A DNA stretch of 47,036 nucleotides from Mesaphorura yosii (taxonomy: Eukaryota > Arthropoda > Collembola > Poduromorpha > Tullbergiidae). Within the stretch, counting starts at the first letter, position 1. Every line of letters starts with the position of its first letter. Below the pieces are notes generated by a model that was not told the origin of the DNA, searched no databases, and saw nothing but the letters and a program-made list of their open reading frames with translations. The DNA is taken from the NCBI GenBank assembly GCA_009869945.1, contig WIXG01000495.1:1-47036 (forward strand), read 5' to 3'. The position numbers were made by a program, and so were the translations under genes. Of this stretch, positions 13,601 through 25,418 are shown piece by piece.

Positions 13601-16600
13601 ATTGTTTCTTGCCCCCACATATGCAAGTTTAATATTTAATAGTAGCGCGCTTGCATGCATGCTGCTCTATCAGGCAGTTGAGGTGGCATGTACGCGGACA
13701 CGTGCAGTCATATTCGCACCCACTTGAGAGTCGCGACACACGCAGTTTTGTTGCATGGTCTTGCATTATTTAGTTTCACTAGAATCTAGTTGCGCTTGAC
13801 TTTCAACGAGCGCGAGGGGATGAGCCGTGAAGAAAGCGTCGACAACTGGGAATTAAAGCCAAACGCATTCAACATTCAAGAGCGAATCCTGCGAGTGCGC
13901 TTAATTCAGTATTCAGACACATATGCAGTTGTGAAAGAAAGTTTCCTTAAGGCTCGACGCAACAGTTTCATGTCATGAATACATTTCTCTTCGTCTTGCA
14001 AACTGAAAAGCACAAAGTCAAGTAATAAAATGTGTAAATAAAGAAACCAGCTCATAAAGAGTTGCATTTCCGTATTCAAACCATAGTAAAGTGAAGTTGG
14101 TAATGTTCTTTTTAGTTGGCATGCAGTTGACAGGTGCGTGGAAAGAGACTAATGTGTACGACAAAAAGAAAGTTGAGGCTGACGTTGCACAATGGCCTGG
14201 AAATTACAGCGAGAACAGCTGGAGAACTTTTCATAATCTCAAAGAGATTTTAATGCGATAACAGCGCATAACACGCGAAAATTGCAAATGTAAATAAAAA
14301 TACTTAAAACCGAGACCGGCAAGGCTTCTAATATGGTTAATGCATCAATAATCATAATATCTTGATGGGAAAAGTTTACCAAATCCACCACAGCGCGCAA
14401 GCATACCGAATCTAATAAAATCTAATGCAAAGTGTAAATGCGAATGAAATGGCAATTTAAAACTTTGTGTTTGCAAAACAATATTCTGTGCTTGGAAAGA
14501 GATGGAGTTTAAAATGAGAATGAGAATTTATGTGGCTTTAATATTTCATTGCAGCCGACAGTCGCTCCCGCAATTCACGGAAAGTGGCAAAGGTGTCACA
14601 GCTGCATTTTAATTACTTTATTCACCAGAGTGAAAATACGAACGAACGAATGAAGAAGGAAGTAAATTGGGTTTGAATGCGGAATTAAAACAAAGACTAG
14701 TGACGAAAATGTGTTTACAATTAAGTTAGCTGTGACTCTGGTAATGAAGACGGGACGCTGAAGGAGAGAACGTCTAAACCGATCTTTCGTAGTTCGCGAT
14801 GATTCGAGTTTTGTTCGTGCCAGCTCTCAACATATAAAGTCCGATTCTCTTTAAAATGTGTGCTTTGACTTTTGAAGGTAACAACCATCACACATTTAAG
14901 GTGGCGACTTTTGTAAAGCTGGTAGCAGCTTAATTAAGTGTCTAATTGCCTTTAAAGTGCATTACAAATCTGGCCCACCGTCATTTGTCTTGTCTTGTGA
15001 CATTACGCAGTAGACAGAACCTCGAAAGTAAATCAAACAGAAGTTTATTAAAGGGCTGAAAATTAAAACAAGACGAAATGGTGATGAGACTTTTATTTCT
15101 TTGTAAACCTTTTCTAAACCTTCAAAATACCCTAGCTCGCTGCGGCACGCAATATTTGCCGTCGACAAGCACATAAATACAAGATTCAGTTTATTGACAT
15201 ATTTCTGTAAATGCAATGCGCCTAATAGCAGTAAAATACTTTCGAGAACATATTTTAAGTGTATTGTAAATAGTCAAGAAAGGACAAAAACGAATCTTAC
15301 TTGGAGTCGTTGCTTGTTGCACGTATTATTTTAAATGCACTAAAGAATTTAGGTAGACAAGACTTTTAAGATGTCAAGTAGGTTTGTTTTAGTTTTACGG
15401 TGTGTACTTTGTGCCTTGTGCGTCTACGCTGGACGGTGACGAGTTCGTACATACGGACGATTTTACGACAACCTACCACACTTTAATGATGTTGTGTCTA
15501 CACGACCAATTTTTATGAACTTGGAACTCTCCTTTTGTCTCAACTTGATCTTCGTCGTGCATTGCATTGAGGCATTGTGCTGATACGCAAGGGTGAAATA
15601 AAAGTACTAGTCTACCTTTTTCAAAGAATAACTCAATTACGTTAATGTTGACACAAGCACGAGCCTCTGAATGAGAATCTTGAATTAAGATTGCCATAAT
15701 TCGAATAAGACTACTACGAGTACGTGCACGCGTAATAAGATTTGACGTCCTTTCTCCGTGCAAGCCACGCATTCTTTGTGCAAGCTACATTTCGTGACAT
15801 AGACAGACGACCGATGTTATCACAATAAATAATGAATATGCCACCTACACACTCGGCGCTCCCTCCATCCACTTTGGCTTCGGGTTCGTATGCGACCAAA
15901 TTATTCAAATGCGATCTCATCATCAGCATCAGCTTCTTTCTCTCTGGTCGCATCTCACCATTGCTTGGCTTGAAATAACATAAGGAAGTGGAGATAAGAA
16001 GCAGGCATTTATTACGCGTCAGTCTTATAATACGGATTAGCTCCATGCCTAGCCCAGACTCCCCAAGCCAAAATCAGGCTGGTTTGCGCTGCGGTTGCGT
16101 TGAATTGTCTTGTAAATAAATTGTTTTTTCGTCGGAATTGACAATAATCATAAGAAGAAGAATAGGAATAAATGGAGCCGTAGATTGAGATATGGTGAAG
16201 CCGTACCGTACATAAATTCTGACTTATCTCATTTTTCCTGTTTGTATACATTACAGACGCTGCGTTGGTGAATGGGAAAGAAGATCTCTGGCAGACTAGC
16301 AACGATTTGAAAGACAGCCTTTCCCAAGCCCAGACCAGACCGAGTTTCGCAGCTGAACCCATCTGAGCATGAGGTTTGAAAAAAATATTAAAACAAGAAC
16401 CAAGAAGCCAGCGAAGAAGATGAGATACGATTTCTCTACATCATCTCAAGATTTTTTACTGGCTCGTTGAAGTTTCTCGTATTCCCAGTTGCATTTATTG
16501 TCTTAATATCTTCATGCCCTTGCCCAGTACTCTTCTTGTCTGACTCGACTTGGCTCTTGGTGTTACCCGCAAACCACGCCACGCACGAAGTGAATACTAA

Positions 16601-17500
16601 TGCATACACCGAAGCTGAAGTTAACCTATTGCTGAAAAAGAGTTCAAATACGACAGCGACAGCCAGAACATATTGAATTTGAGAATTCTAGCAAGTCATC
16701 CATTAGCTGAGAAAAGAAGCGCACTCATCACCGCCACCGCAGTGAAGCCAGCTAGCATCATTGCAATTCGACTGCTGCTTTCTTCTTCAGTTCACATTAT
16801 TTGCATTGTTTAATGCCTGCTTGAATGGACGATACACACTTCACAGCAAAGACAACGGAATATTAAGTGCTCGTTCTTTCTCTCGAGTGAATGCCTCCGC
16901 CGCAATTTTCTATTAAAATATTCGAATTCTAACCGCTGCTTGAGATCCTCATCCACAAGTGGCAGCATCAACCACTACGCACGCACTTGAACGTCGAAAC
17001 AAAGCAATATGGATGTACTGTGATGAAATGGAATGGAATACCAACCAGCAGCACAATAATGCAATCCAATATGTGCGGATGAAATGATTCGAGAATGACG
17101 CTGCCACTGCCAATAAACACCAAACATTTAACTCGGTGTGCGACTGACTGAGTCGTTATTGAATAGCATTTACTGCTGCCAGCATCAAAACGAAGACCCC
17201 AAGACTGGAAGTCTATTACTCGCGTAAGTGTGTAAGTTGGGATCAGTTTTTCAGAATTTCGAGAGTGTATTCTGATATCCTGCTCGCAGTTGAGAGCACT
17301 TTGAATGTGAATCTCTTTGAATACGTTAATGCTTGACATCAACAAGTTGAATTCACAAGCAGAAGCAGAACCAGCAACAATTTTCCACTCTAGTCTCAGT
17401 CTCCTGTGAACAGACAAGTCACAACTCTACTTTTCTCCTTACAACGGCGATACACCTGCTCTACTTTCACTACAGGACTACAACTGAATACTGAAGTGAC
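7651..17500. other. Non-coding DNA upstream of the robo start exon, second part
   Basis: No coding exon, RNA gene or intact transposon is recognised on either strand. The longest open frames (for example 149 codons on the minus strand at 16,968-17,417) have no domain, no codon-use signature and no support from flanking splice sites. Small palindromes occur at 10,450-10,467 and near 11,625. The part nearest 17,500 probably contains the robo promoter or 5' untranslated exon, but no TATA box or other core element can be supported. Confidence 0.6.
9133..9180. repeat. Imperfect 48-bp hairpin
   Basis: The left arm ACTTGAATAGAAATTGTGGAA and the reverse complement of the right arm ACTTGAATAGTGGAATTGGAA share the first ten bases and most of the remainder. 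They enclose a loop of about six bases. The pairing does not extend outward, so the stem is about 21 bp, short for an animal pre-miRNA. It could be a degraded foldback remnant. Confidence 0.5.
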
Positions 17501-17526
17501 ATCGCACTGGCGGAAGTGAAGTGAAC

Positions 17527-17547
17527 ATGGTGCCGTGCAATTGGTGA
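17527..17547 (+). promoter_or_regulatory. Possible six-codon upstream ORF
   Basis: An ATG at 17,527 opens a six-codon frame (M-V-P-C-N-W) closed by TGA at 17,545-17,547. It is in the same frame as the Robo start 120 bases downstream, so this TGA also bounds the main reading frame upstream. If the region is in the mature 5' leader it would act as a short uORF. Whether it is transcribed is unknown, because a splice acceptor may lie at 17,613-17,614 or 17,629-17,630. Confidence 0.3.
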
Positions 17548-17646
17548 AGAGTAACAGGAGACGTGGCGATAAGTCTTGTTGAATTTTCAAGAAATAGACT
17601 TTTCATCACTTCAGTCCTGCTTATGTTTAGAAAATATGTGGGAACC

Positions 17647-17731
17647 ATGAAGAACTCAAGAGTTAACTTTGGATTTTATGCTGTACTTTGGTGCAGCTTC
17701 TGGATTCCCAGCATTGTGCTCTTTGCTGAAG
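17647..17731 (+). CDS. robo: Robo family receptor, first coding exon (signal peptide)
   Basis: This exon encodes 28 residues plus the first base of a split Gly codon. After M-K-N-S-R comes a hydrophobic stretch (about residues 8-27, rich in F, V, L, W and I) ending F-A-E-G, a typical secretory signal peptide with likely cleavage after Ala27. It ends at a strong donor (G|GTACGT, phase 1). Joined to the exon at 36,941 it gives ...F-A-E-G-Q-H-R-S-P-R-I-T-E-H-P, the expected Robo arrangement of signal peptide leading directly into Ig1. I chose the ATG at 17,647 because its context is strong (A at -3, ACCATG). The in-frame ATG at 17,623 has C at -3 and would add eight residues. An in-frame stop lies at 17,545. 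TTTTCATCACTTCAG (to 17,614) and TTATGTTTAG (to 17,630) are possible acceptors for a 5' untranslated intron; the second would remove the 17,623 ATG. The exon is called mainly from its match in phase, reading frame and position to the Ig1 exon; no transcript is available here. Confidence 0.75.
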
Positions 17732-18986
17732 GTACGTACACAAATCTGAATCTTGAACTAGACTGGATTCCATTTCTTAACACACCAGACAAAACAGACG
17801 TTGCAGAACGCACTCGTTGAGTCTGTGTCTGAGCTGAGCCTGGTGGTTCTGGTTACTGTCATTCACACACTGGACATGGTGATTTGATGATGATGTTTAC
17901 TTTGCGCTGTGCGGTGACCCTCTTGTCATTGCACTCTTACACTACTGGGTTTAAGATTAAGTACATCCCAATGACGTGATTATGGCTACGAATGAACGAA
18001 ATCAATGAACCTGACCAATTCAAACACTTCAGACTATGCCGACTATGCTGTAGAGTAAGATGCCTTGAAAGCGAGGAAAGAAAATGATTGCATTTTGTTC
18101 ATTAAAAAGACTGCATAATGAGAAACTTTATGTTCTTGTTTCTGAGTTTCTGCCTTGAAGGAACAAAAATACAACTTGAGCAATAATTCCATGAAAAGAA
18201 AAAGTGATCGATGCTCGAACATTTTCTGAACGCATAGTGCGTAGGTTGTTTCCAATTTAAAATCTCTGTTTCAGTGTGGACCTCATTTTCATCAGTTGGC
18301 ATCTCATTTGTTTCTGAATGTAATCTGATTTTACAAAATTTGTAACAATTCTTTACTCAGGATTCTGAAAAGTACAGTACACATTTTAAGATAAGGATGG
18401 CAGGACGGGACATTAATATCGATCAACATGCAACAATACTTCGCATTCCTGAACGAACGAAAAAAGTACAAAAGCAGGAACTAGCTACAACGACGAACGG
18501 CTGACATATTTGAATGAAGTCATCTTTGTGTTTGTCTTTTGTCGTGTTCACCTGCCATTTGGGCAGTTGCCACTCACTCACTCTGCCTTGCCCGACCCCA
18601 GTTCATTAGATGCACTACACTAAACAAGATTAGGAGCTACTGATAAAGGCAAGGAATCCAGGAAACTCATTTTTACCTGTCACAGCACTAATCATGTCAA
18701 TTATTATTACGCTCGGGTATTCATTTCCCTGATGATACCTGAACTGCTTGTCGTATAGAATGGCTTGTGCTTCTTGGACTGTCCACGTAGCGATCCACCC
18801 TCCCTCGTCCTCTCCTCACCTCGTAGATAGCTACAGTTCAAGCAGTACAAGAAATCAACTTTCTACATTCTTAATCGTCTTACTCGGTATCATTCTGCTA
18901 TTGAGAATTACCCTGTAATTTTATTACCTAAACTCTGCTAATGAGGTCGTATATTATTTTATTAGCATCACATCTGGCGTGCCTTT

Positions 18987-19022
18987 GACATGTATCTCGA
19001 CATGTATCTTTGACTCGTATCT
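18987..19022 (+). repeat. Degenerate 12-bp tandem repeat, three units
   Basis: Units GACATGTATCTC, GACATGTATCTT and TGACTCGTATCT lie head to tail. The first two differ at one base and the third is diverged. It is a minor minisatellite-like duplication inside the robo intron. Confidence 0.6.
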
Positions 19023-22000
19023 TGCATTTGCGAAAATAAAAAAATTCAATTCTTGTGCTTGTGTTTGCCCAGCTGACTGGAAAATAGCCAGCACACCAGC
19101 CATGTGCTTTTTACTCGTTGCGAAATAATCGACCTGGCTTCCGTTGCTTCTATATGCAAGCAAGCGGACTAAACCGAGCAAGGAGCAAGTTCATTAATCA
19201 TAATATTATAAGCTATAAATTGCTTGCTAAACCAACGTGATACCATTCCTCGTGCTGTATTAATAAGCATTCCTTTTACAACGCAAACAATAACAAATGA
19301 GAGTGACAATAGATTGGCTTTTGTAAATAAATAATTTGATAGGCCTTTCACCTTGAGTAAATTCTTTCACGGAACGGATCGTGGTTGAATTTATCAAAAA
19401 TAATGATCTCCAGTTTGACTGACTGACTCAGTGACTATTTGACTACTTCTTTGATCAACGAATGACGTGACTTTACTACCGAAGCCTTCCACGAATTATG
19501 AATGATGAATTGAATATAAACAAAAGGCAGGCACACAACACAGGAGTATCGCGAATGCCTCGTCAATCAGTTTTCTAATCATTCCTTTTTGCAACATGGG
19601 AGGTAAATTGTATAATGATTTGTTGAGGATCTTGCACGGTAGTAGTACAGTAGTGAAATTGCAATTGCTATTGTTTCATGCTTCTTGCCCTTTGAACCCA
19701 TGTTCCATGTAATAATCTCAGTCAGTCTTGGTTTGATCTTGGTTCAAATTTGCAATCAGACTCATGCGGAGAGTTCAATACTTAAAACTGAATTAATCAA
19801 ATGCCAATTAATCGCGTTACGAGTGCGTAGGGTTCAAGTTCGTGTTCTGAATGTCGAAATTTCTCGATGCTCATATCCCGCTTGGCATGGAACCTCATGA
19901 ATGAATTGCACTTATTCTCAGGAGCATGCTGCATAGTTTCGTCATTTCATTGAAATTAAATTATGCGGACGAAAAAATTGGAATTGAATTGGCATTCTGG
20001 AAGACTTCTTCAGATTTTAGACGAATTGTTTGATGAGTTTCCACCAACTTTACGCTTCATGTCATAACTTCTGCTTGTGGTATCGTAAAAAAGTTTCTGA
20101 AGATGTCGTTTATATTTTTCCAAAAGTTGATTTTAAGGTCTTTGTTCTTCAGTTTCAATGTCTGCTAGGTCGACTTAATGCAACCAGGCTTGAATGAGAT
20201 AGGAAAGACTTTTCTTATCATGAGGCTGATGAGGCTATAAAATCCGTACAAACTGACTCATCAGAATCGAAACATCTACCAAGTGATCACCATGCTAATG
20301 GTTTGTGCCAAAAATGAATGAAGTTTGGCGCATAACGTCTAACTTGGAGTTAATCTTCAAAGGCAGAAACCGCAAGGAAAGTGGCTCCAGCTCACATCGT
20401 AGAAAAGGACAGAAGCGAGCCAAAATACCATCATAAAACCGAGCGGAAGACGAGACATGGAAAAACTGCAGTAAAAACAAGTCAAGAACAGCAATTTCGA
20501 AACAAAATAAAAAAGATACACTTCGCATTTCATGCCACCTAAACTTCTTTGTAAACCATCCAAGTTGTGGTATCGAAGTTCAAAACTGATGCAGTCACGA
20601 TTTTTTGTTTGAACCAATAAAACTAAATCGAATCTTTTGCTCCCTCGCTCGATTACAAATTGCAGTGGCGAATTTCATGGTTATGGTCCATGATAATAGT
20701 AACGTGCATGACCTCATAGCAAGCTTCGCATGTAATTATTATCACGCCTTACGATTTTTCGTGCTAACATTTTAGACGAAATTAATTAAATTCAGCTCCA
20801 AATTCTCAACTCTCAAGCACTCGTGCCATACTGCGACTTGTTTTTTTCTAATTGCAAGCAGCTTCCCAAATTCTGTTTCGTTTCAAAAATGAGCTGTCAG
20901 TTTGATGCGAAGTTTCCACATTACAAGAGAGATTCATAAGCAGTTTTGATGGACACTGAATTTAATTGAACTTTGTAATGTGTGTGCATGAATTGCCGTG
21001 AACTTGTGAATAAATTTGGGTTTTAGTTAATCTGTGGATTTTGCTGGAGCGTGACTTCACGAATTTATGCGTAAATACTGAGTGCACGTTGTTTTTGCTC
21101 ATAGCAAATTCAAGCAGACTTCCTATCTCAGGTTGCTTGCTGCATGAAACACTGCAAATGAAGCTTAAGTGAAGATTGATGTGTGTTCAAACCGCAGCAT
21201 TTCATTTTTATTTGAAATCGATCAGGGAATAAAAGAATGAATGATCATTAAATGGGAATGTAACATAGAAAATGAATTACTTTCAGCTTTGAAATAGGAG
21301 CCCACATGGCAAGCTGCGTGCTCTTTTATCCATTCCAATCCATTGCTCGTGCTAATACTGGCTGCAGCCTACACAATGCCGTACATGCTTCATACGCCCT
21401 TCGGGTCAAAAGAATAACGTGAAAAGTAGTTCTCTTTTTACTAAATTGGAAATATGAATTTAATCTGAAAATGGGAGTGTTACACATTACGTTTACTACT
21501 TTGGCTCTGGCTTAACCACATCTTGCTGCAAAAGTATTGCCACATCAAACAAAATAACACCGTTGCGTTGCCCATTATTGCTGTACGCGTTGAATTTGTG
21601 AACTGGCTGCTTCGGACTGCATGACTTGACTAATAGCACATAAAATAAAAAGTAAAATGCGATGATTAAGGTAGAGATGAGGAAGAAAAAGCTCCGAGTT
21701 ATTGAGAAAAGGGATATGCTCGACGTAATGAAGATGAGATTTGAGAAGAGATGAGAAAATATGACTTTCAGCTATATATGATTAACTTCGTTCACTCTTA
21801 TTCAATAAGCTATTCAAATCCCGGTCATTCTCTTTCAGTCTCTTTATCAGTGCAGATTTTATTTAATAAATTGCAGCCATCAGCTTCAGCGTGCAAAATC
21901 ATTTTCGTGCCTGCCAAGGCATGATCACTGAACTAAAATTCATCTATCATTTGGTAGTTTCTTTGTCCCTACACTGCAGTAGAGCTCTGTCGCTGTCGCA

Positions 22001-23880
22001 TTTGCATTTGGCTCAGGGCCGGACTGGCTCCAACAAGGAAGTGAGAGAAATTATTCACAGGAGAGACAGTTGCGCAACAGCTGTGACATTATTAGAAAGG
22101 GCTCATGTCATGCCTTGGAATCATGTGTACACTTCCCTCGTCGGCTGTACGGAGTTATTGAATTCAACATCGCCCAGGATTACTGTCGCGTTTGTACGAT
22201 ATCAATATTTGCATTGGATTAAATATCTTAAAAATGAGCCCGTCGTTTCGACGTTCACGCTCGTGAGGCTCGTGTTCCGTTTCGTTCAGATGTTATCATC
22301 ACTGGGTGCCTGCCCACGCTTCCAGATCTCTCTGGTTTGCAAGCCATAAATTATGCAACGGTAGGATTTTGACCAGCAAACCTCGCTTACATCGTCGTTT
22401 TGCGTCCTGCTAAAAGCACCTTAAAATCGCACATTCAGTTCTGTTTCCAATCTAGTCACGACTTTCCATTCATTTGGACCTTAGACGGACGTTCTTCTCT
22501 AATAATTTTCCTCCTCATACGACCACAAGTCCTTTATTGCAGTGTCAAAAATGCTATTACAAGCGTTAATGTATTTTTAAAGACCCTCATTGGACCACAG
22601 TCCTATGTTCGCACTGTATGCATATTCTATGTGAGCGAATGGTATCGAGCATCTCATCTTCATATTTTCATTCTTCAGCTTCATCTTGAGAATTCTCTCT
22701 TTGGCACGTCGCTGAACGCTGAGCCGTTGGGCACTGTTAATAACAAATTGCTTTTTCCTGTGGTGGTTTTGGAGAATCTCGAATGTCAAGTTGAAAAATG
22801 ATGGGCTTTTACTTTTTTGTTCGGAATCTCATCTCGTAGCCTTAACATATATAATCTAGCCTCATTTCTCTCGCTGAATTTCTTCCGCTACGGAGTTCAC
22901 ACATGTAAGCCAACCTAAATCCACAATATATATTCATTGCAAATTGTACTCTAGCACACATGGTTCGGCCCTGCGAGGCGAGGCATTGAATGGATGCATA
23001 CATACTTGGGATATATGGGCAAGATCCTGAGCAGGAAGACAAAGATTTGTTGAGAAAGTAATTTTGTGTGAAAGGTGCAGTCGTCCACTTGGCTGGGCAT
23101 GGTTGGACCTCTTTTCAGTTGTGCGATTTCTATGAATACAAAATTATAAGGATTTAACTTCCAGACAGCATGGTTAACACAATACAGTACCGTATGATGT
23201 AAAATGCACGGAAAGAGAAGAAACGAAGCGAGTGAATGGTCACGCAGAAATTTTGGTAGCCTCCAGAATCTAAACCACGACTGAAACTATAATGTACATA
23301 CTCATTAACTTTTGTGCACAGATTTAAGAGCGAATAAAGCAAATGTTTCTTATCATTCTATGGCAAGTGTTGCAGGGTAGCTAACAATAATGTTGCTGTG
23401 TATAAAAAATAATATTAATATGCACTAATCTTTACTGGAATAACTTGCCCGGAATCCATGAGATTTAATGGTGTCAACACCAACTGGCTACATGCATGCA
23501 TCACGACATTCGCCCTCTGCACTTTTATCAGATGTGAACACTGCACCGTGCACATGCGGGGGATTTTGTCGAAGCCGTATAGCTCCAAGTTTTGTTTTAT
23601 TAACGTGGATCCTCTGAACCCAGGCAGCCACCAGGCGTTTGGCCGTGGCCATGAAGCAAAGCAATAAAATACGAGCGAGGGTTAGAGGCTAAACTGTTTT
23701 GAGGCTGTCATCGTCATCGTCCCCTGTAAATTCAACATTCATTGTAACATCGTTACTTGTTCGACAAATGTTAATATCCAAGTGTTAAGTTTGCCGTCTT
23801 GCAAGTGAACCATGTCATGAGATCTAGACTCTGACACACGTATCTTGCAGCACGCAGGGGCTTAGCCCAAGCTTAAGAAG

Positions 23881-23904
23881 ACGCTGGCTACGCTGGCTAC
23901 GCTG
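23881..23904 (+). repeat. 9-bp tandem repeat, about 2.7 units
   Basis: ACGCTGGCT occurs twice perfectly and is followed by ACGCTG. It is a short local duplication in intronic sequence. Confidence 0.75.
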
Positions 23905-25326
23905 AAATTGCTGATAAAAAGACAAAGTGTAACTTTATTACATGCGTTTTACGTAAACAGGCAAGCGTTGGTACAGAAAAGGAAACAATGACCCTTTTCT
24001 CTGTTTGTGTCGAATCTTCAACATTTTTATTGCAGGCTGTAAAAAATTAGAACATAAATTCTTTTGAATTGCAAGCGTAAAACTTGTGCACTTTTTAATG
24101 TCATCTTTGTTTTCTATTTGCTTTGCTCTGCTTCTTCATCTTTCGTTGGTGAGTATTCCTAAGAATTTGTCGTTTATCAAGTTTTGACATTTGTGCGACA
24201 AATCTATTCACTACCTGACTGCACAGTCTCAGTCTGAAGCCTACATCTTACCCCAAGCAAGACGGCGCGACACAACACAACGGCAAAGGCTAATCCATTT
24301 AGTTGATGAATGATGTTTCAATAGCACAAGCTGCCGCGAACACGAACTGAGTCTTGACTTGACTGAAGCTGCATTGACTCGCGAATCATATTAACTATGT
24401 TAGTGGAAATACTAATCGCAATATTTGCTTAAGGGAAAATCCTTTGTGCTAACCACCACTCTTCTACTACAATTTATCAAACCGCTCTACGACTCCAGAG
24501 CTAAAAATGTCGATGCCAGAGTTCTAAAGGACGTGTTTTTGTAACTTTTATCGCAACTTGGACTTTTCCTTTCCTTCACTTTATTACCATCGGCGAAAAT
24601 GATCTCATTGTGCACGATGGCTTTAATGTGCCCGGTTCGTAGCTCAAAGCAGTGCTCTAACTGTTCGGTTGCTCGCGTTCTAATGAAATGAATGAATGGG
24701 CCAGAATGCCAATAACATTCATTACACGCGTAACGCGTAACACGCCATGCCATGCCTAAAGCTATAATGTATTGTTTGTTAGTTTTTCTGCTTTTACGGT
24801 GCGTTTCTGCAAAGAAAAATTTCCCCTTCGTTGTCCCAAGAGAGCATAAACTTTGAGGTATACAGTTCATGAACCAAAGCGAATCCAAGCTTAGTCAGAC
24901 CAGCAAAGCAAAACATAAAGCAGCATAGTAGGGCGAGGGTGAAAGTATGGATGAATTGATCAGGGGATTAAAGGCAGAGGCAGAAATGAATTGTCGGGAT
25001 ATTTTGCTACATTTACCCACAAGAACAAATCTACTTCTCAATAATGCACTAAACGTCCCAATGGACTTCATTTATCCCGCAGCATTTAAGGAATAAGTAA
25101 TAGCTTGTCTACTGTCTTGGTGTCTGGAGTCCATTTCCAGCACAGTGCAGCGACCGTGCGTTCGTGGGTTTATCTTATTTAAGCAATCTCTTCGTCGGAA
25201 ATGTGACATGGCTATCATAATGCCCACCGTTTAGTCATTGCTACGAAGGTAGTGCTCAACAGCTGAGAGTTAGCTGTTGGCATTGACTGGGTTACAACTG
25301 CGCATTTTGATGATTACTTATTGATG

Positions 25327-25418
25327 ACGCGATTGGTGGTGGGAATCCCGCCGAATGTTTCTCGGGTAAGCAACGCGAGAGCAAGGCAACCCTTCCGCGG
25401 CCCCGGAACACGGCACGT
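25327..25418. other. Local GC-rich patch of unknown origin
   Basis: This stretch of roughly 90 bases is visibly richer in G and C than its AT-leaning neighbours (GGTGGGAATCCCGCC, CCGCGGCCCCGG). The first motif is reminiscent of the end of a tRNA-derived SINE T-arm (GGGTTCGAATCCC) with the TTC lost, but it lacks a usable B box. It could be an old inserted element or a regulatory patch. No function is assigned. Confidence 0.3.

Noticed and set aside
17394..17402. TCAGT initiator-like motif upstream of the robo start exon
   Set aside because: The motif is too short to support a promoter, no downstream promoter element is visible at the expected distance, and another TCAGT lies at 17,611.
21891..22801. 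Adjacent 152- and 133-codon plus-strand open frames inside the robo intron
   Set aside because: Considered as a nested gene. No conserved motif or convincing exon borders, and no sequence similarity is recognisable.
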